Below are positions 54,443-63,592 of a stretch of DNA of 64,000 nucleotides, piece after piece (position 1 is the stretch's first letter; every line of letters begins with the position of its first letter). Made by a program: the position numbers and the translations under genes. Under the pieces are notes generated by a model. The model was not told the origin of the DNA, ran no database searches, and was given only the letters and a program-made list of their open reading frames with translations. This DNA comes from Planctomycetota bacterium (GTDB taxonomy: Bacteria > Planctomycetota > Planctomycetia > Planctomycetales > Planctomycetaceae): contig QWPB01000061.1 in the NCBI GenBank assembly GCA_003671275.1, forward strand, positions 62,001 through 126,000. Reading direction: 5' to 3'.

Positions 54443-57019
54443 TTAGCGGTTCAGAGTCACACCGTGGCGTTCTTCCAGTCGTTGGACGAACTGCTGGCTG
54501 AGAGCCTGCTGCTCGGTCTGGTTCAGTGTCATCTGAAGGATGAATGACGTCATGAAATTGGAGGAACTCACAAACTCCTTGCGGAGGGTTTCCTGTTCGG
54601 CCTCTGTCAGGTGCGAACGGGAATCGATCTTCATCACGTAGTAGGCCGAACGGTCCGCATTCGGCAGGGCCTCCACATCGCCCGGCTTCATCTCGTCAAA
54701 GATCTTCGTGCGAAACGCTTCGTCGATTTCCTGGGGCGGGATTCCAAGAATGTCGCCCGCGCGGGGCATCCCGAATCCGCCACCCGTGGTAATCCACTGG
54801 TAGTCGCCGGTGGCCTGCACCGTGACGAACAGGCTGGCAGGCTGTCCGTTGACCGTCTGCTCTGCCAGGGTTTCTTCGATCGGTTTGTCCGATTTGCGGA
54901 TCAGATCGGCAAGTTCCGTGGCCCGTTTTTCGGCGAGTGGACGGGCTTTCTGGGTTCGCCAAGCCTTGATGACGGCGTCACGGACGCCCGGTTCATCAAT
55001 GGTCTCCGGGTTGTGGGCGTCAATGTCTTCTGTCTTCCAGAACGCAAAATGGGCTCCCGTGGAGAAGTTTTCCGCCGTGTAGGTCACGAACAGGTTGTTC
55101 GAAGAACGGAAGGTCATGTCGGCGACGCTGGAATCCCGGCCGATGCGGGCCAGGCCGATGGAGTGATCCTCGGATTGAACCAGCTCACCGTAGCTGGACA
55201 GAGGGGTTTCGGCGTACGAGTAGCCGTTTTTCTCGGCGAACTCTTTCAATTGCAGTGTGGCTTTTTCGGGTGTCAAAGCGTGTTCTGTCAGGGGGTACTC
55301 AGCCTTGTTCTCCGCCTTCTGGTGATCCAGGTACTCCTGAACGCGTTCGCCGAGGGAGGTCATGTAGTCGCGAGCGGCTTCTACTTTTTCCTGCTTCAGC
55401 GGGTCAGTCTTCTCGCGGAGAAGTTCGTCTCGGATCTTCTGCTTCAGCTCTTCATCGAGTGGGCGAACCGAGGAAGTGGGCGGGGCGGGATCGCCTTCCG
55501 CATCGGTGGCAGGGACCGTCAACGGGGTTGAACCAGACGGTGCGGGCGGGGTCTCCGTCGAGGGGGGCGTCTCGGTAGCGGGTTTCGCTTCCGGGGCAGG
55601 AGCCGTTGGGGCTTCTGCGGCAGGGGCTGCCGGTTCCTCGGCCTGCATGGCCACCAGTTGCAGACGCGAATTCCGCGGATTCAGGGACGACTGTGGCTGC
55701 TCAGGGGCTGGAGCTTCCGGCTGCGGAGCCGCCTCGGGCTTGGTCTCCGGTGCAGGCTGGGCCTCCGGTGTCGGTGCGGGAGATTCCGTGGGCTGTTCCG
55801 GAGTCGAAGGTTTGGCGGGCTGGGCTTCAGGTGCCGGGGCGCCTTCCGTCGGGGGAGCGGCGGGATCGGTCTTCGGGGCCTCCGGGGTGGCGGCCTCCTC
55901 AGCGGGCTTCGCTTCCGCCGGATTCACGGGGACGTTCGGCAGCTCGGGCAATTCCGGAAGCATTTCTTCTGGTCGAGAGGGGACCGCTGTCTTGTAGCGT
56001 TCCTCGTACCGCTTCAGGATTTCCTCTTCCGTAATCGCAGGAACCTGTTTTTCGAGGGATTCATAATCGGGTTCGAGGTAGACCAGTTTCTCGCGGCGTT
56101 GCAGGGCAAATCCTGGCAAGCCCGGTTGTAGTTCTCCCTTGGCGGTGAAGTTCGGGTAGTTCTCTCGGTGAACGGCGAAAAGCTCCTTCAACTCTGCATC
56201 GCCGGGCTCGGCCTTGTCGAAGAAGGCCGTGACCGGGATCGAGACGTAATGGCTTGACTGGCGGACCGCCATCTTACGATGCAGGTCCCAGTAACTTTGC
56301 GGGCTGGTCCGGGCAGAGCCGAACAGCGATACGGCCGCAGTACGGGCTCGAAGCTCTTCCTGAACGGCATTCAGAACGGTTGCTTCGCTGACGCCGTGGG
56401 CCGCCGCAACGGTTTCCTCGAGGCTGAGGCTGTAGACCGATTTCGTCAGGCGGGTAACGCCATTCTCATCTTCGCCAGCGATCTGCTTCAGGTAGTTGAG
56501 GGCCGCTTCCCGGTCGACCTGAATTCCGAACTTGTCCGCTTCCCGTAGCAACAGCTGGGTCACGATCATTTCGCGTTCGCCTTCGGCTCCCGTGTGGTTG
56601 AATAGCTGGGGGCCGCGTTCATTGAGATCCGTGGGGTGGGCGTTTCGATGGACGAAGGTCACCAGGCGATTGGCCAGCATCCGATTCCGGCTGAGCATTT
56701 CCAGCTGGCTGGAGGAGATCGATCCGGAGGACGCGGTAATGCTGTTTGTCTGCCGTCCGAAGAACATGAAAATCAGTGAGACGGCCAGTCCCAGGACGAT
56801 ACCGAAGAGGGCGTTTTCACGGGACTTATTTTCCTTAACGCCAGAGATCCATCCGAAGATGGCCAGGCAGCCGGTGAAAAGGATCGCGACCGCCGGACCG
56901 GACATGCGTCCCTGGTTACTGGCCGCATCGGCGACGAGGAACGACAGGATGGCCATCCCGGTAACAGCCGCCAGGGCGACCTTCTGATTCCGACGGAAGA
57001 ACTCAAACGGGGTCGACAT
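54443..57019 (-). CDS. SurA/PpiD-like membrane chaperone with long P/A/E linker
   Basis: An 858-residue protein from the ATG at 57019 (AAGGA ribosome site); an upstream ATG at 57130 would add 37 residues. Three hydrophobic helices lie at about 13-32, 41-57 and 70-88. A SurA-N-like helical domain follows (110-340, with LLREADKFGIQVDREAALNY and LNAVQEELRARTAAVSLFG). A long Pro/Ala/Glu-rich linker spans about 350-515. The C-terminal part (520-858) has PPIase-like and helical segments (DEELKQKIRDELLREKTDPL, DEAFRTKIFDEMKPGD). It probably helps outer-membrane or exported proteins fold. Only part of a parvulin domain is recognisable. Confidence 0.72.
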   Translation of the reverse strand: MSTPFEFFRRNQKVALAAVTGMAILSFLVADAASNQGRMSGPAVAILFTGCLAIFGWISGVKENKSRENALFGIVLGLAVSLIFMFFGRQTNSITASSGSISSSQLEMLSRNRMLANRLVTFVHRNAHPTDLNERGPQLFNHTGAEGEREMIVTQLLLREADKFGIQVDREAALNYLKQIAGEDENGVTRLTKSVYSLSLEETVAAAHGVSEATVLNAVQEELRARTAAVSLFGSARTSPQSYWDLHRKMAVRQSSHYVSIPVTAFFDKAEPGDAELKELFAVHRENYPNFTAKGELQPGLPGFALQRREKLVYLEPDYESLEKQVPAITEEEILKRYEERYKTAVPSRPEEMLPELPELPNVPVNPAEAKPAEEAATPEAPKTDPAAPPTEGAPAPEAQPAKPSTPEQPTESPAPTPEAQPAPETKPEAAPQPEAPAPEQPQSSLNPRNSRLQLVAMQAEEPAAPAAEAPTAPAPEAKPATETPPSTETPPAPSGSTPLTVPATDAEGDPAPPTSSVRPLDEELKQKIRDELLREKTDPLKQEKVEAARDYMTSLGERVQEYLDHQKAENKAEYPLTEHALTPEKATLQLKEFAEKNGYSYAETPLSSYGELVQSEDHSIGLARIGRDSSVADMTFRSSNNLFVTYTAENFSTGAHFAFWKTEDIDAHNPETIDEPGVRDAVIKAWRTQKARPLAEKRATELADLIRKSDKPIEETLAEQTVNGQPASLFVTVQATGDYQWITTGGGFGMPRAGDILGIPPQEIDEAFRTKIFDEMKPGDVEALPNADRSAYYVMKIDSRSHLTEAEQETLRKEFVSSSNFMTSFILQMTLNQTEQQALSQQFVQRLEERHGVTLNR

Positions 57020-57389
57020 CCGTGATCCTTGACTGCTTGTGGGCGATAGGTTGCCCAGGCTGTGAGTGGCATCTGAACCGCGATCCGGGTCGACCGGGGG
57101 ATTTTTCTTCCCACGATCGGAATTTGTCATGAACCCCGCAACGGCCAGAGAAAACACACGGTTTTCAGGGGACGAAGGGCCTGATCCGGGGGAACAGGCA
57201 CAGGGGCCGTGACTTGACAACGCGAGCCGGAATTCCGTAAGGAAGTCCGCATCTCTCGTGTGGATGGATGGCGGCGACCCGCATTGTAGCTCGCCCCACC
57301 CCCCCCGCAAGAGGGACGCATCGGGCGTAATTTCCGCGTGCCGATGCGGGTTGAGTTCAGTGGGCGTCGTCTACGGAATCGGGTGATCG

Positions 57390-60053
57390 GTGTCTGACAA
57401 GTCGAGCAGTAAAAAGACGCTGGTGATCGTGGAATCTCCGGCCAAAGCCAAGAAGATTGGCGGCTTTCTGGGCCGAAATTTCGATGTTCGGGCCAGCGTC
57501 GGGCATATTCGCGACTTGCCGCAGAAGGCGGCGGATGTCTCCAAGGAGATGAAAGAAGCGGGCTGGGATGCCCTGGGCGTAAATGTCGCCCAGGATTTTA
57601 CACCCCTTTATATTGTCCCCTCCGAAAAGAAGAAGCTCATCAGTGAGCTGAAAAAAGCACTCAAAGAGGCTGACGAACTCATTCTGGCGACGGACGAAGA
57701 CCGCGAAGGGGAAAGCATTGGCTGGCACCTCGCGGATCTCCTGCAGCCGAAGGTTCCCGTCAAGCGGATGACCTTCTCTGAAATCACCAAAGAAGCGATT
57801 CTCGACGCCCTCAAGCACACCCGTGATCTCGATATGAATCTGGTGCGGGCCCAGGAAACCCGTCGCGTTCTCGATCGCCTGTACGGGTACACCCTTAGTC
57901 CGCTTTTGTGGAAGAAAGTGGCCCCGAAACTGTCTGCCGGACGTGTGCAGAGCGTGGCCGTTCGTGTGCTGGTCCAGCGTGAGCTGGAACGGCTGGCGTT
58001 TGTGAGCGGTACTTATTGGGACATAAAGGCTTACGTTACATCGCCGTCAGGAACGCCGTTCGTCTCCGAATTGGCCACCGTGGGGGGCAAGCGGGTCGCC
58101 GCCGGGAAGGATTTCGATGAGAATACGGGGCATCTGAAGTCCGCGATCAAAGACAGCGTCGTCCTGCTGGACGAGACGCTGGCCAAGGCGGTTCAAAACC
58201 GTGTGAAGAGCAGTCCGTGGACGGTCACTTCGGTCGAGTCCAAGCCCTCGGTACGCCGGCCTTACGCCCCGTTTACCACCAGCAGCCTGCAACAGGATGC
58301 CAATAATAAGCTGCGGCTGTCGGCTCGTGAGACGATGCAGGTGGCCCAGCGACTCTACGAAGATGGTTACATTACCTATATGCGAACCGACAGCGTGCAT
58401 CTCTCTCAGGAGGCGATGACCGCTGCCCGGACCCGGATCGCCGAAACCTACGGGACCGACTACCTGAGTCCGACGCCACGCACCTTCACCAGCAAGACCA
58501 AGAACGCTCAGGAGGCTCACGAAGCCATCCGACCCGCCGGGAAGGAGATGCTCACGGGCGAGCAGTTGGGGCTGAGTGGACGCGAACTGGCGCTGTATGA
58601 CCTGATCTGGAAGCGGACGATGGCTTGTCAGATGGCCGATGCCCGCTTGCGGCAGGAGGCCGCCACCATTCAGGCTGCCGATGCCGAGTTTCGGGCGACC
58701 GGACAGGTTGTCGAGTTTCCCGGATTCTTTCGAGCCTATGTCGAAGGGGCGGATGATCCCGAGGCGGCGCTCGAGGATCGCGATAACGGCCTGCCCCCGC
58801 TGAAGGAGCGGGATGCGATCGGGCTGGAGAAGCTGGAACCGCTGGGGCACGAAACCAAGCCACCGGCCCGCTACACGGAAGCGACCCTCGTCAAAAAACT
58901 GGAAGCCGAAGGCGTCGGGCGTCCGTCAACCTACGCCAGTATCATCAGCACCGTGCAGGACCGGGGTTACGTCACCAAGGCCAGCAATCAGCTGATTCCG
59001 ACCTTCAAGGCGTTCGCGGTTTCACGGCTGCTGGAAGAGTATTTTCCGAAGCTGGTCGACCTGCAGTTCACTGCCCAGATGGAGCAGTCGCTGGACGACA
59101 TCTCCAATGGAGTGCAAGAGTATCTGCCCTACTTGAAGGACTTCTATCTCGGGGAAAATGGCCTCGAAGCCGTGGTCAAGCACCAGGAAGCGAATATCGA
59201 CCCCCGCAAGGCCTGTACGGTCGAGATAAAGGGGCTGAATGCATCCGTGCGAATTGGCCGCTATGGTCCCTACCTGCAACGCATGGATGGAGAAGTGACT
59301 CTCACGGCTCCTCTTCCAGACGATGTCTCTCCTGCGGATATCAACAACGAACTGGCTGACAAGCTGTTTGAGGCCAAGCAGCGGGGGCCCGAGGCACTGG
59401 GGATGCATCCCGATGAGGGCGTGCCGGTCTTTTCCCTCACGGGTCGGTTTGGGCCCTACGTTCAGCTGGGAGAGGTCACGGACGAAAACCCCAAGCCCAA
59501 GCGGGCATCGATTCCGCGGGGGACCGATCCCGCCAGTGTCAGCCTGGACATGGCGATTCAGCTGTTGACGTTGCCTCGGAACCTGGGACCGCATCCCGAA
59601 GACGGTAAACCGGTTAACGCTGGAATTGGCCGCTTTGGTCCGTACGTCGAACACAATCGCAAGTTCAAGTCTCTCCAGAAGACGGACGATGTGTTGACGA
59701 TTCAGTTGCCACGGGGCCTGGAGTTGCTGGCGATGGCGCGTGCCAAGTCGGGACCGGCACCGCTTCGAGAACTGGGCAAACATCCGGAAGACGGAGAAAC
59801 CGTCGCGATCTATGACGGCAAGTACGGCTACTATGTGAAGCACGGCGACGTGAATGCAACCATTCCGAAGGATGCCAACGTCGAAGCGTATACACTGGAA
59901 GAAGCTCTGCCATTGCTGGCGGATCGGGCTGCGGCGGGCGGTGGTAAGTCCGCCCGCAAGAAGGTGACCAAGAAAGCCGCCCCGAAGAAAAAGGCAGCTG
60001 CGAAGAAGAAGGCCGTCAAGAAGAAAACGGCTACCAAAAAAGTGGCGGAGTAA
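57390..60053 (+). CDS. topA: DNA topoisomerase I (type IA) with lysine-rich tail
   Basis: An 887-residue enzyme that relaxes negative supercoils. The TOPRIM fold is IVESPAKAKKIGGFLGRNFD with the acidic TDEDREGESIGWHL. The catalytic tyrosine is Y330 in YITYMRTDSVHLS. GVGRPSTYASIISTVQDRGY is also typical. The C-terminal third has three or more topoisomerase C-terminal repeat units (for example MHPDEGVPVFSLTGRFGPYV) instead of classic zinc fingers. It ends in a Lys/Ala-rich tail of about 35 residues, also seen in other bacterial TopA proteins. The start is GTG. It is followed by a terminator shared with the convergent gene. Confidence 0.96.
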   Translation: MSDKSSSKKTLVIVESPAKAKKIGGFLGRNFDVRASVGHIRDLPQKAADVSKEMKEAGWDALGVNVAQDFTPLYIVPSEKKKLISELKKALKEADELILATDEDREGESIGWHLADLLQPKVPVKRMTFSEITKEAILDALKHTRDLDMNLVRAQETRRVLDRLYGYTLSPLLWKKVAPKLSAGRVQSVAVRVLVQRELERLAFVSGTYWDIKAYVTSPSGTPFVSELATVGGKRVAAGKDFDENTGHLKSAIKDSVVLLDETLAKAVQNRVKSSPWTVTSVESKPSVRRPYAPFTTSSLQQDANNKLRLSARETMQVAQRLYEDGYITYMRTDSVHLSQEAMTAARTRIAETYGTDYLSPTPRTFTSKTKNAQEAHEAIRPAGKEMLTGEQLGLSGRELALYDLIWKRTMACQMADARLRQEAATIQAADAEFRATGQVVEFPGFFRAYVEGADDPEAALEDRDNGLPPLKERDAIGLEKLEPLGHETKPPARYTEATLVKKLEAEGVGRPSTYASIISTVQDRGYVTKASNQLIPTFKAFAVSRLLEEYFPKLVDLQFTAQMEQSLDDISNGVQEYLPYLKDFYLGENGLEAVVKHQEANIDPRKACTVEIKGLNASVRIGRYGPYLQRMDGEVTLTAPLPDDVSPADINNELADKLFEAKQRGPEALGMHPDEGVPVFSLTGRFGPYVQLGEVTDENPKPKRASIPRGTDPASVSLDMAIQLLTLPRNLGPHPEDGKPVNAGIGRFGPYVEHNRKFKSLQKTDDVLTIQLPRGLELLAMARAKSGPAPLRELGKHPEDGETVAIYDGKYGYYVKHGDVNATIPKDANVEAYTLEEALPLLADRAAAGGGKSARKKVTKKAAPKKKAAAKKKAVKKKTATKKVAE

Positions 60054-60101
60054 CAGGCTGCCGGGGGGGCGTGAGTCTCTAATACGCAGGCCGAAAAGAC
60101 A

Positions 60102-60143
60102 AAGGGCCGACGTTCCCATCAGGAAGGTCGGCCCTTGCGTTTT
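60102..60143. terminator. Bidirectional terminator between topA and dioxygenase
   Basis: The perfect arms aagggccgac (60102-60111) and gtcggccctt (60127-60136) lie between two convergent genes, with gcgtttt after it on the plus strand and cttttcgg on the minus strand. It can serve both genes. Confidence 0.8.
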
Positions 60144-60160
60144 GTACTCATCGCCAGGTT

Positions 60161-60805
60161 TCAGGCCTCTGGGGTGAATCCCAGGACGATATTAAACTGG
60201 GCATTCAGTTCGCCGACTTTAGAACCGGCAATCGGATCAAAGGCCACGGTGATCGATTCGCGGGCCTGCGGGTTGCGAACCGATTTGTAGATGCCATCTT
60301 TCTCGTTCTGGGGATGGCCCTTAACGTAGCACTGAGTGGTGAACTTGTCGCGACCGGGAACCTTGACCGCAAAATGAATATGCGGGGTGCGGCCCGGATA
60401 GGGGACAGGCTTGATGGTGCGGAACAGGTACTCGCCCGTCGAGCCCGTGGTGAACCGCCCGAATCCCTGGAAGTTGCCATCCCGCTTGTCGCCATTGCTG
60501 CTCTCCGAATGCAGGTAGGCCCCGTTGTTGTCGGCCTGCCAGATTTCGACGACTGCATTTCGAATCGGTACGCCGTTCGATCCGAGGATCTTGCCGCTCA
60601 GGTAGGTGATCTCTCCGACCCCCGGCGTGATGCTGTCATTCAGCACCAGCAAATCGTTGTCGGTGTCGAGTGGCAACTTGTCCGGGTAGAAAGGGCCTTC
60701 GGTCTGTGCGGGGGTTTTGATCAGTTCCTCCGCGAGCAGGCCGGGAACCGTGAACAGGGCTGAGCCCCAGATAGAAGTGTGGAGGAATTGTCGGCGAGAG
60801 ACCAT
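60161..60805 (-). CDS. Intradiol ring-cleavage dioxygenase, exported
   Basis: A 214-residue protein of the catechol/protocatechuate 3,4-dioxygenase family. The likely Fe(III) ligands are Y97, Y136, H142 and H144 (VPYPGRTPHIHFAV). EGPFYPDKLP and VEIWQADNNGAYLH are typical. The N-terminus is a twin-arginine-like leader (SRRQFLHTSIWGSALFTVPG), so it works outside the cytoplasm. It is shorter than the catabolic PcaH/PcaG. Exported versions are common in planctomycetes; the substrate may be a lignin- or humus-derived aromatic. The ATG at 60805 has an AGGGA ribosome site. No other aromatic genes are adjacent. Confidence 0.88.
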   Translation of the reverse strand: MVSRRQFLHTSIWGSALFTVPGLLAEELIKTPAQTEGPFYPDKLPLDTDNDLLVLNDSITPGVGEITYLSGKILGSNGVPIRNAVVEIWQADNNGAYLHSESSNGDKRDGNFQGFGRFTTGSTGEYLFRTIKPVPYPGRTPHIHFAVKVPGRDKFTTQCYVKGHPQNEKDGIYKSVRNPQARESITVAFDPIAGSKVGELNAQFNIVLGFTPEA

Positions 60806-60930
60806 GGTTGAATCCCTGTGAAAAGTGAAACCGCGAATGCGGGAAAAGCAGGTGGAGGTATTGTGCCCGGGTTGGCCGGAAATGTCTTGCCCGCTTCGGA
60901 GGCTCTCCCACATCAGGCATCGCAGGGAAT

Positions 60931-60966
60931 GATACCAAAACAGTCCCGGCGGTAAGGCCGGGACTG
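60931..60966 (-). terminator. Intrinsic terminator after the Spy-like gene
   Basis: The perfect 10-bp arms cagtcccggc (60941-60950) and gccgggactg (60957-60966) with a 6-nt loop, followed on the minus strand by tttt. It sits about 45 bp past the stop of the gene at 61009. Confidence 0.85.
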
Positions 60967-61008
60967 TGGCGATCTCCACGGGGGCAATCTCATCTGTTGC
61001 GAATCGAA

Positions 61009-61779
61009 CTACTCGGGACGAGCCGGACGATCACCACCGCGAGTCCGTCCACCGGGGGCTCCCGCGCCGCCGAATCCACCGCGAGCGGGGAATTCGAACT
61101 TGGCACCGAGCATTTTCTCCCAGGCGGCCTTCTGGTCGGCGGTCAACACGCCAGCCATGTCTTCCTGGTACTTCTTCTCGCGGGCGTCGCGCTCTTCGCG
61201 AGCCTTGCGCATTTCTTCTTCCGACTGATCGCCATCGCGACCGAAGCCGCCGAATCCACCGCCACCCGCCCGCCGGGCATCGGAGATCGTCTTGACTTTG
61301 CCCACTTGTTCTTCGCTCAGTCCGAGAGCCTTCTGGACATCAGCCCGGCTCAGAGCCGAGACCCCTTCCCGCTGATTACGCAGTTCGGAAAGACGTGCCC
61401 ACTGTTCCGGCTTCAGAGCGGCCTTGATGGCTTCTTCAGCCTTCTTGGCCCGCTCTTCACCCTGCTTGCGCATTTCTTCGAACCGCTTGGCCCGGTCTTC
61501 TTCCGACAGGCTGCGGAACTCTTCCGGGTTGAATCCACCTTGCCCCTGTTGAGGGCGCAGTGATTCGCCGATCTTGGTGAGTTCGGCCTTTTGCTCGTCG
61601 GTAACGCCGATTTCCTTCTGGACTTCGGCCATCATCAGCAGGCCACTGACACCGCCGCCGAAGCCTCGACCACCTCCGAAACCACCCCGTCCGCCACCTG
61701 GGGCCTGGGCAAACGCCCAGACGGGGGCGAGCAACAGTCCGGCCAGCACTGCCGCGACACGAATTTTGGAAGACCGCAT
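61009..61779 (-). CDS. Exported Gly-rich Spy/CpxP-like protein
   Basis: A 256-residue exported protein with a Sec signal peptide (KIRVAAVLAGLLLAPVWAFA). Gly-rich stretches at both ends (residues 27-45 and 230-256) flank a charged helical middle. The middle has repeated LTxxQ-like elements (LTADQKAAWEKMLG, VTDEQKAELTKIG, LKPEQWARLSELRNQ), as in Spy/CpxP periplasmic stress proteins. It has no catalytic motif. It may bind unfolded proteins or metals. It lies downstream of the PQQ-propeller gene, 66 bp away, possibly in one transcript. Confidence 0.7.
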   Translation of the reverse strand: MRSSKIRVAAVLAGLLLAPVWAFAQAPGGGRGGFGGGRGFGGGVSGLLMMAEVQKEIGVTDEQKAELTKIGESLRPQQGQGGFNPEEFRSLSEEDRAKRFEEMRKQGEERAKKAEEAIKAALKPEQWARLSELRNQREGVSALSRADVQKALGLSEEQVGKVKTISDARRAGGGGFGGFGRDGDQSEEEMRKAREERDAREKKYQEDMAGVLTADQKAAWEKMLGAKFEFPARGGFGGAGAPGGRTRGGDRPARPE

Positions 61780-61845
61780 TTTCGAACTCCAACGAGAGAG
61801 GGAAGCGATTCCCCGTGCTGCGAATGCCGCGCGGGGGGCGCGGCG

Positions 61846-63210
61846 TTACTTTGCCGACACGCAGTACAGAGCCTTGTCCGACCGCAGAAACAGACGGCTG
61901 CCGGACACGGCGGGGGTTCCATTGAATTTGCTGTTATCGGAGGCGAACCGGTTTGTCGCGAGTGACTGGAACTCGGGGCCATCCTTCCAGACATGAGTGA
62001 CACCGGATCGGGTCACGAGGATGAATTTGTCGCCCACGAGGATCGGCGAGGCATAGTCCGATCCGCCTCCCATGCCGCCGCCCCGGCCTCCGCGATCCCC
62101 CCCGCCCGTCGCGGACGCCGCGTCGGCTGAAGGGAACCGTTCCTGATAGATCTTCTCGCCGGAAGTGGCATCGAGACACAGGACCGTGCCGCGGGTCGTC
62201 GTGAAGATGCGTCCATGAGAAACGATCGGAGAACAGATCCGCCCCGGGGCGTTCGTACGCCACACCGTGTGGGACTGAGTCACATCTTTGTCTTTGCTAT
62301 TCGGGTTGCCTCCGGCTCGGATGGCGACTCCTTCGCCGCTTCGGCCATCGATCGCGTAGACCACCTGACCATCGGTTACGACGCTGGCGCAGTATGACTG
62401 GTCTTGTGTTCCGGTGGCGTACCAGCGCATCTTGCCTGTCCGGGGATTCATGGCCCAGACTTCTCCGGGAACGCCCAGCACCAGTTCCGCCGCTTCGCCT
62501 TCTCCGACAATGACGGGTGTCCCCCACGTACTGCTCAGTCCGTCCGCCTGGGCTTTCCAGACTTCCTTGCCGGTCAGCTTGTCGAGACCCACCAGTGCAC
62601 TGTTCTCTTCACTGGCATTCACGATCAGCAGATTCTCGAACAGGATGGGACTCGCTCCCGAGCCCCAGCGCTGCGGGCCAGATTCGGTTCCGACGCTGGT
62701 TCGCCACAGCTCTTTGCCATTCAAGTCGTAAGCCAGCACGCCCCCCTTGCCATAGAAGACATAGACCCGCTCCCCATCACTGACCGGGGAACCGCTGGCG
62801 TACCCGTGTTCTCCGAGCATCCGCGAATACGGATCTTCTGGCATGGCCGCTGACAGTGAGACGGCCCAGATCTGGGTTCCCGTCGTCGCATCGACGCAGA
62901 CCAGGTGCCGCTTAAGGTCTTCCAGTTTTCCGGCGTTGCCTTCCGACGTGGTGCCATAACCCGAGAAGCAGGTCACAAATACCTTGTTTCCGACCACAAT
63001 GGGAGAACTTGAGCCCGGTCCCGGAAGTTCGAACTTCCAGGCCAGATTCTTGGTATCACTCCATTCTGATGGCACGGACGCGTCGTCGGGGGCGATGCCA
63101 CTGCCGTTGGGGCCTCGAAAGCGGGGCCAGTCCGCAGCGCTGGCGAACTCGCCCGCTGCCCAGAAGGCCAAGCCTGTGACAACCACTGCCGCCGATTTTG
63201 TGGAAAACAT
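61846..63210 (-). CDS. Exported PQQ-type beta-propeller protein
   Basis: A 454-residue exported protein with a signal peptide (KSAAVVVTGLAFWAAGEFAS). It shows the PQQ-like/BamB blade pattern: DWPRFRGPNGSGIAPDD at the start, then repeated W-x-tryptophan docking strands such as SSPIVVGNKVFVTCFSGYG, LVCVDATTGTQIWAVSL and GKEVWKAQADGLSSTWGTP. The WPRFRGPN start is typical of planctomycete PQQ-propeller proteins. A Gly/Arg-rich loop lies at about residues 385-400. No catalytic residues or PQQ-binding Cys pair were found, so it is more likely structural or binding than a dehydrogenase. Confidence 0.87.
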   Translation of the reverse strand: MFSTKSAAVVVTGLAFWAAGEFASAADWPRFRGPNGSGIAPDDASVPSEWSDTKNLAWKFELPGPGSSSPIVVGNKVFVTCFSGYGTTSEGNAGKLEDLKRHLVCVDATTGTQIWAVSLSAAMPEDPYSRMLGEHGYASGSPVSDGERVYVFYGKGGVLAYDLNGKELWRTSVGTESGPQRWGSGASPILFENLLIVNASEENSALVGLDKLTGKEVWKAQADGLSSTWGTPVIVGEGEAAELVLGVPGEVWAMNPRTGKMRWYATGTQDQSYCASVVTDGQVVYAIDGRSGEGVAIRAGGNPNSKDKDVTQSHTVWRTNAPGRICSPIVSHGRIFTTTRGTVLCLDATSGEKIYQERFPSADAASATGGGDRGGRGGGMGGGSDYASPILVGDKFILVTRSGVTHVWKDGPEFQSLATNRFASDNSKFNGTPAVSGSRLFLRSDKALYCVSAK

Positions 63211-63592
63211 CCGGGGACTCCGCTGTGTGCTGAGGGGCGTGTTGGCGAAAACTTCATTCAAGCCTCGGGCTCGAACGCGGAATACCACCCATTAGGCCAC
63301 TGAGGTACAAGAACGCAGCTACAGCTCACAATCTACAGTCCGGTAGTGCGGATTTCACCCCGTCGGGGAGGGGGACCGTTCCCGGCCCGGAGATACCCCC
63401 GGGCGATCGGGATTGGAAGCCGGGAGGAGACCCTCGCGATCCGGTTGGGGCGGAATCTCTGCTGGCTGAGCGGCTGACCGTGATTCGATTGTGCTCGCAG
63501 CCTGACGCGGTTTCGCAGCTGGCCGTCGCCGCGAATTTTCGCAGGGGATGTCGAGTGAGTTGTGGCGGCGTGAACGGAGTGTCCTCGGCCCG
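63211..63592. other. Gene-free intergenic region
   Basis: About 380 bp between the PQQ-propeller start and the protease stop, both genes running leftwards. It should hold the propeller promoter. I see no repeat, RNA or convincing frame; the inverted gggagg/cctccc type runs near 63370-63440 are too short to call. Confidence 0.35.
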
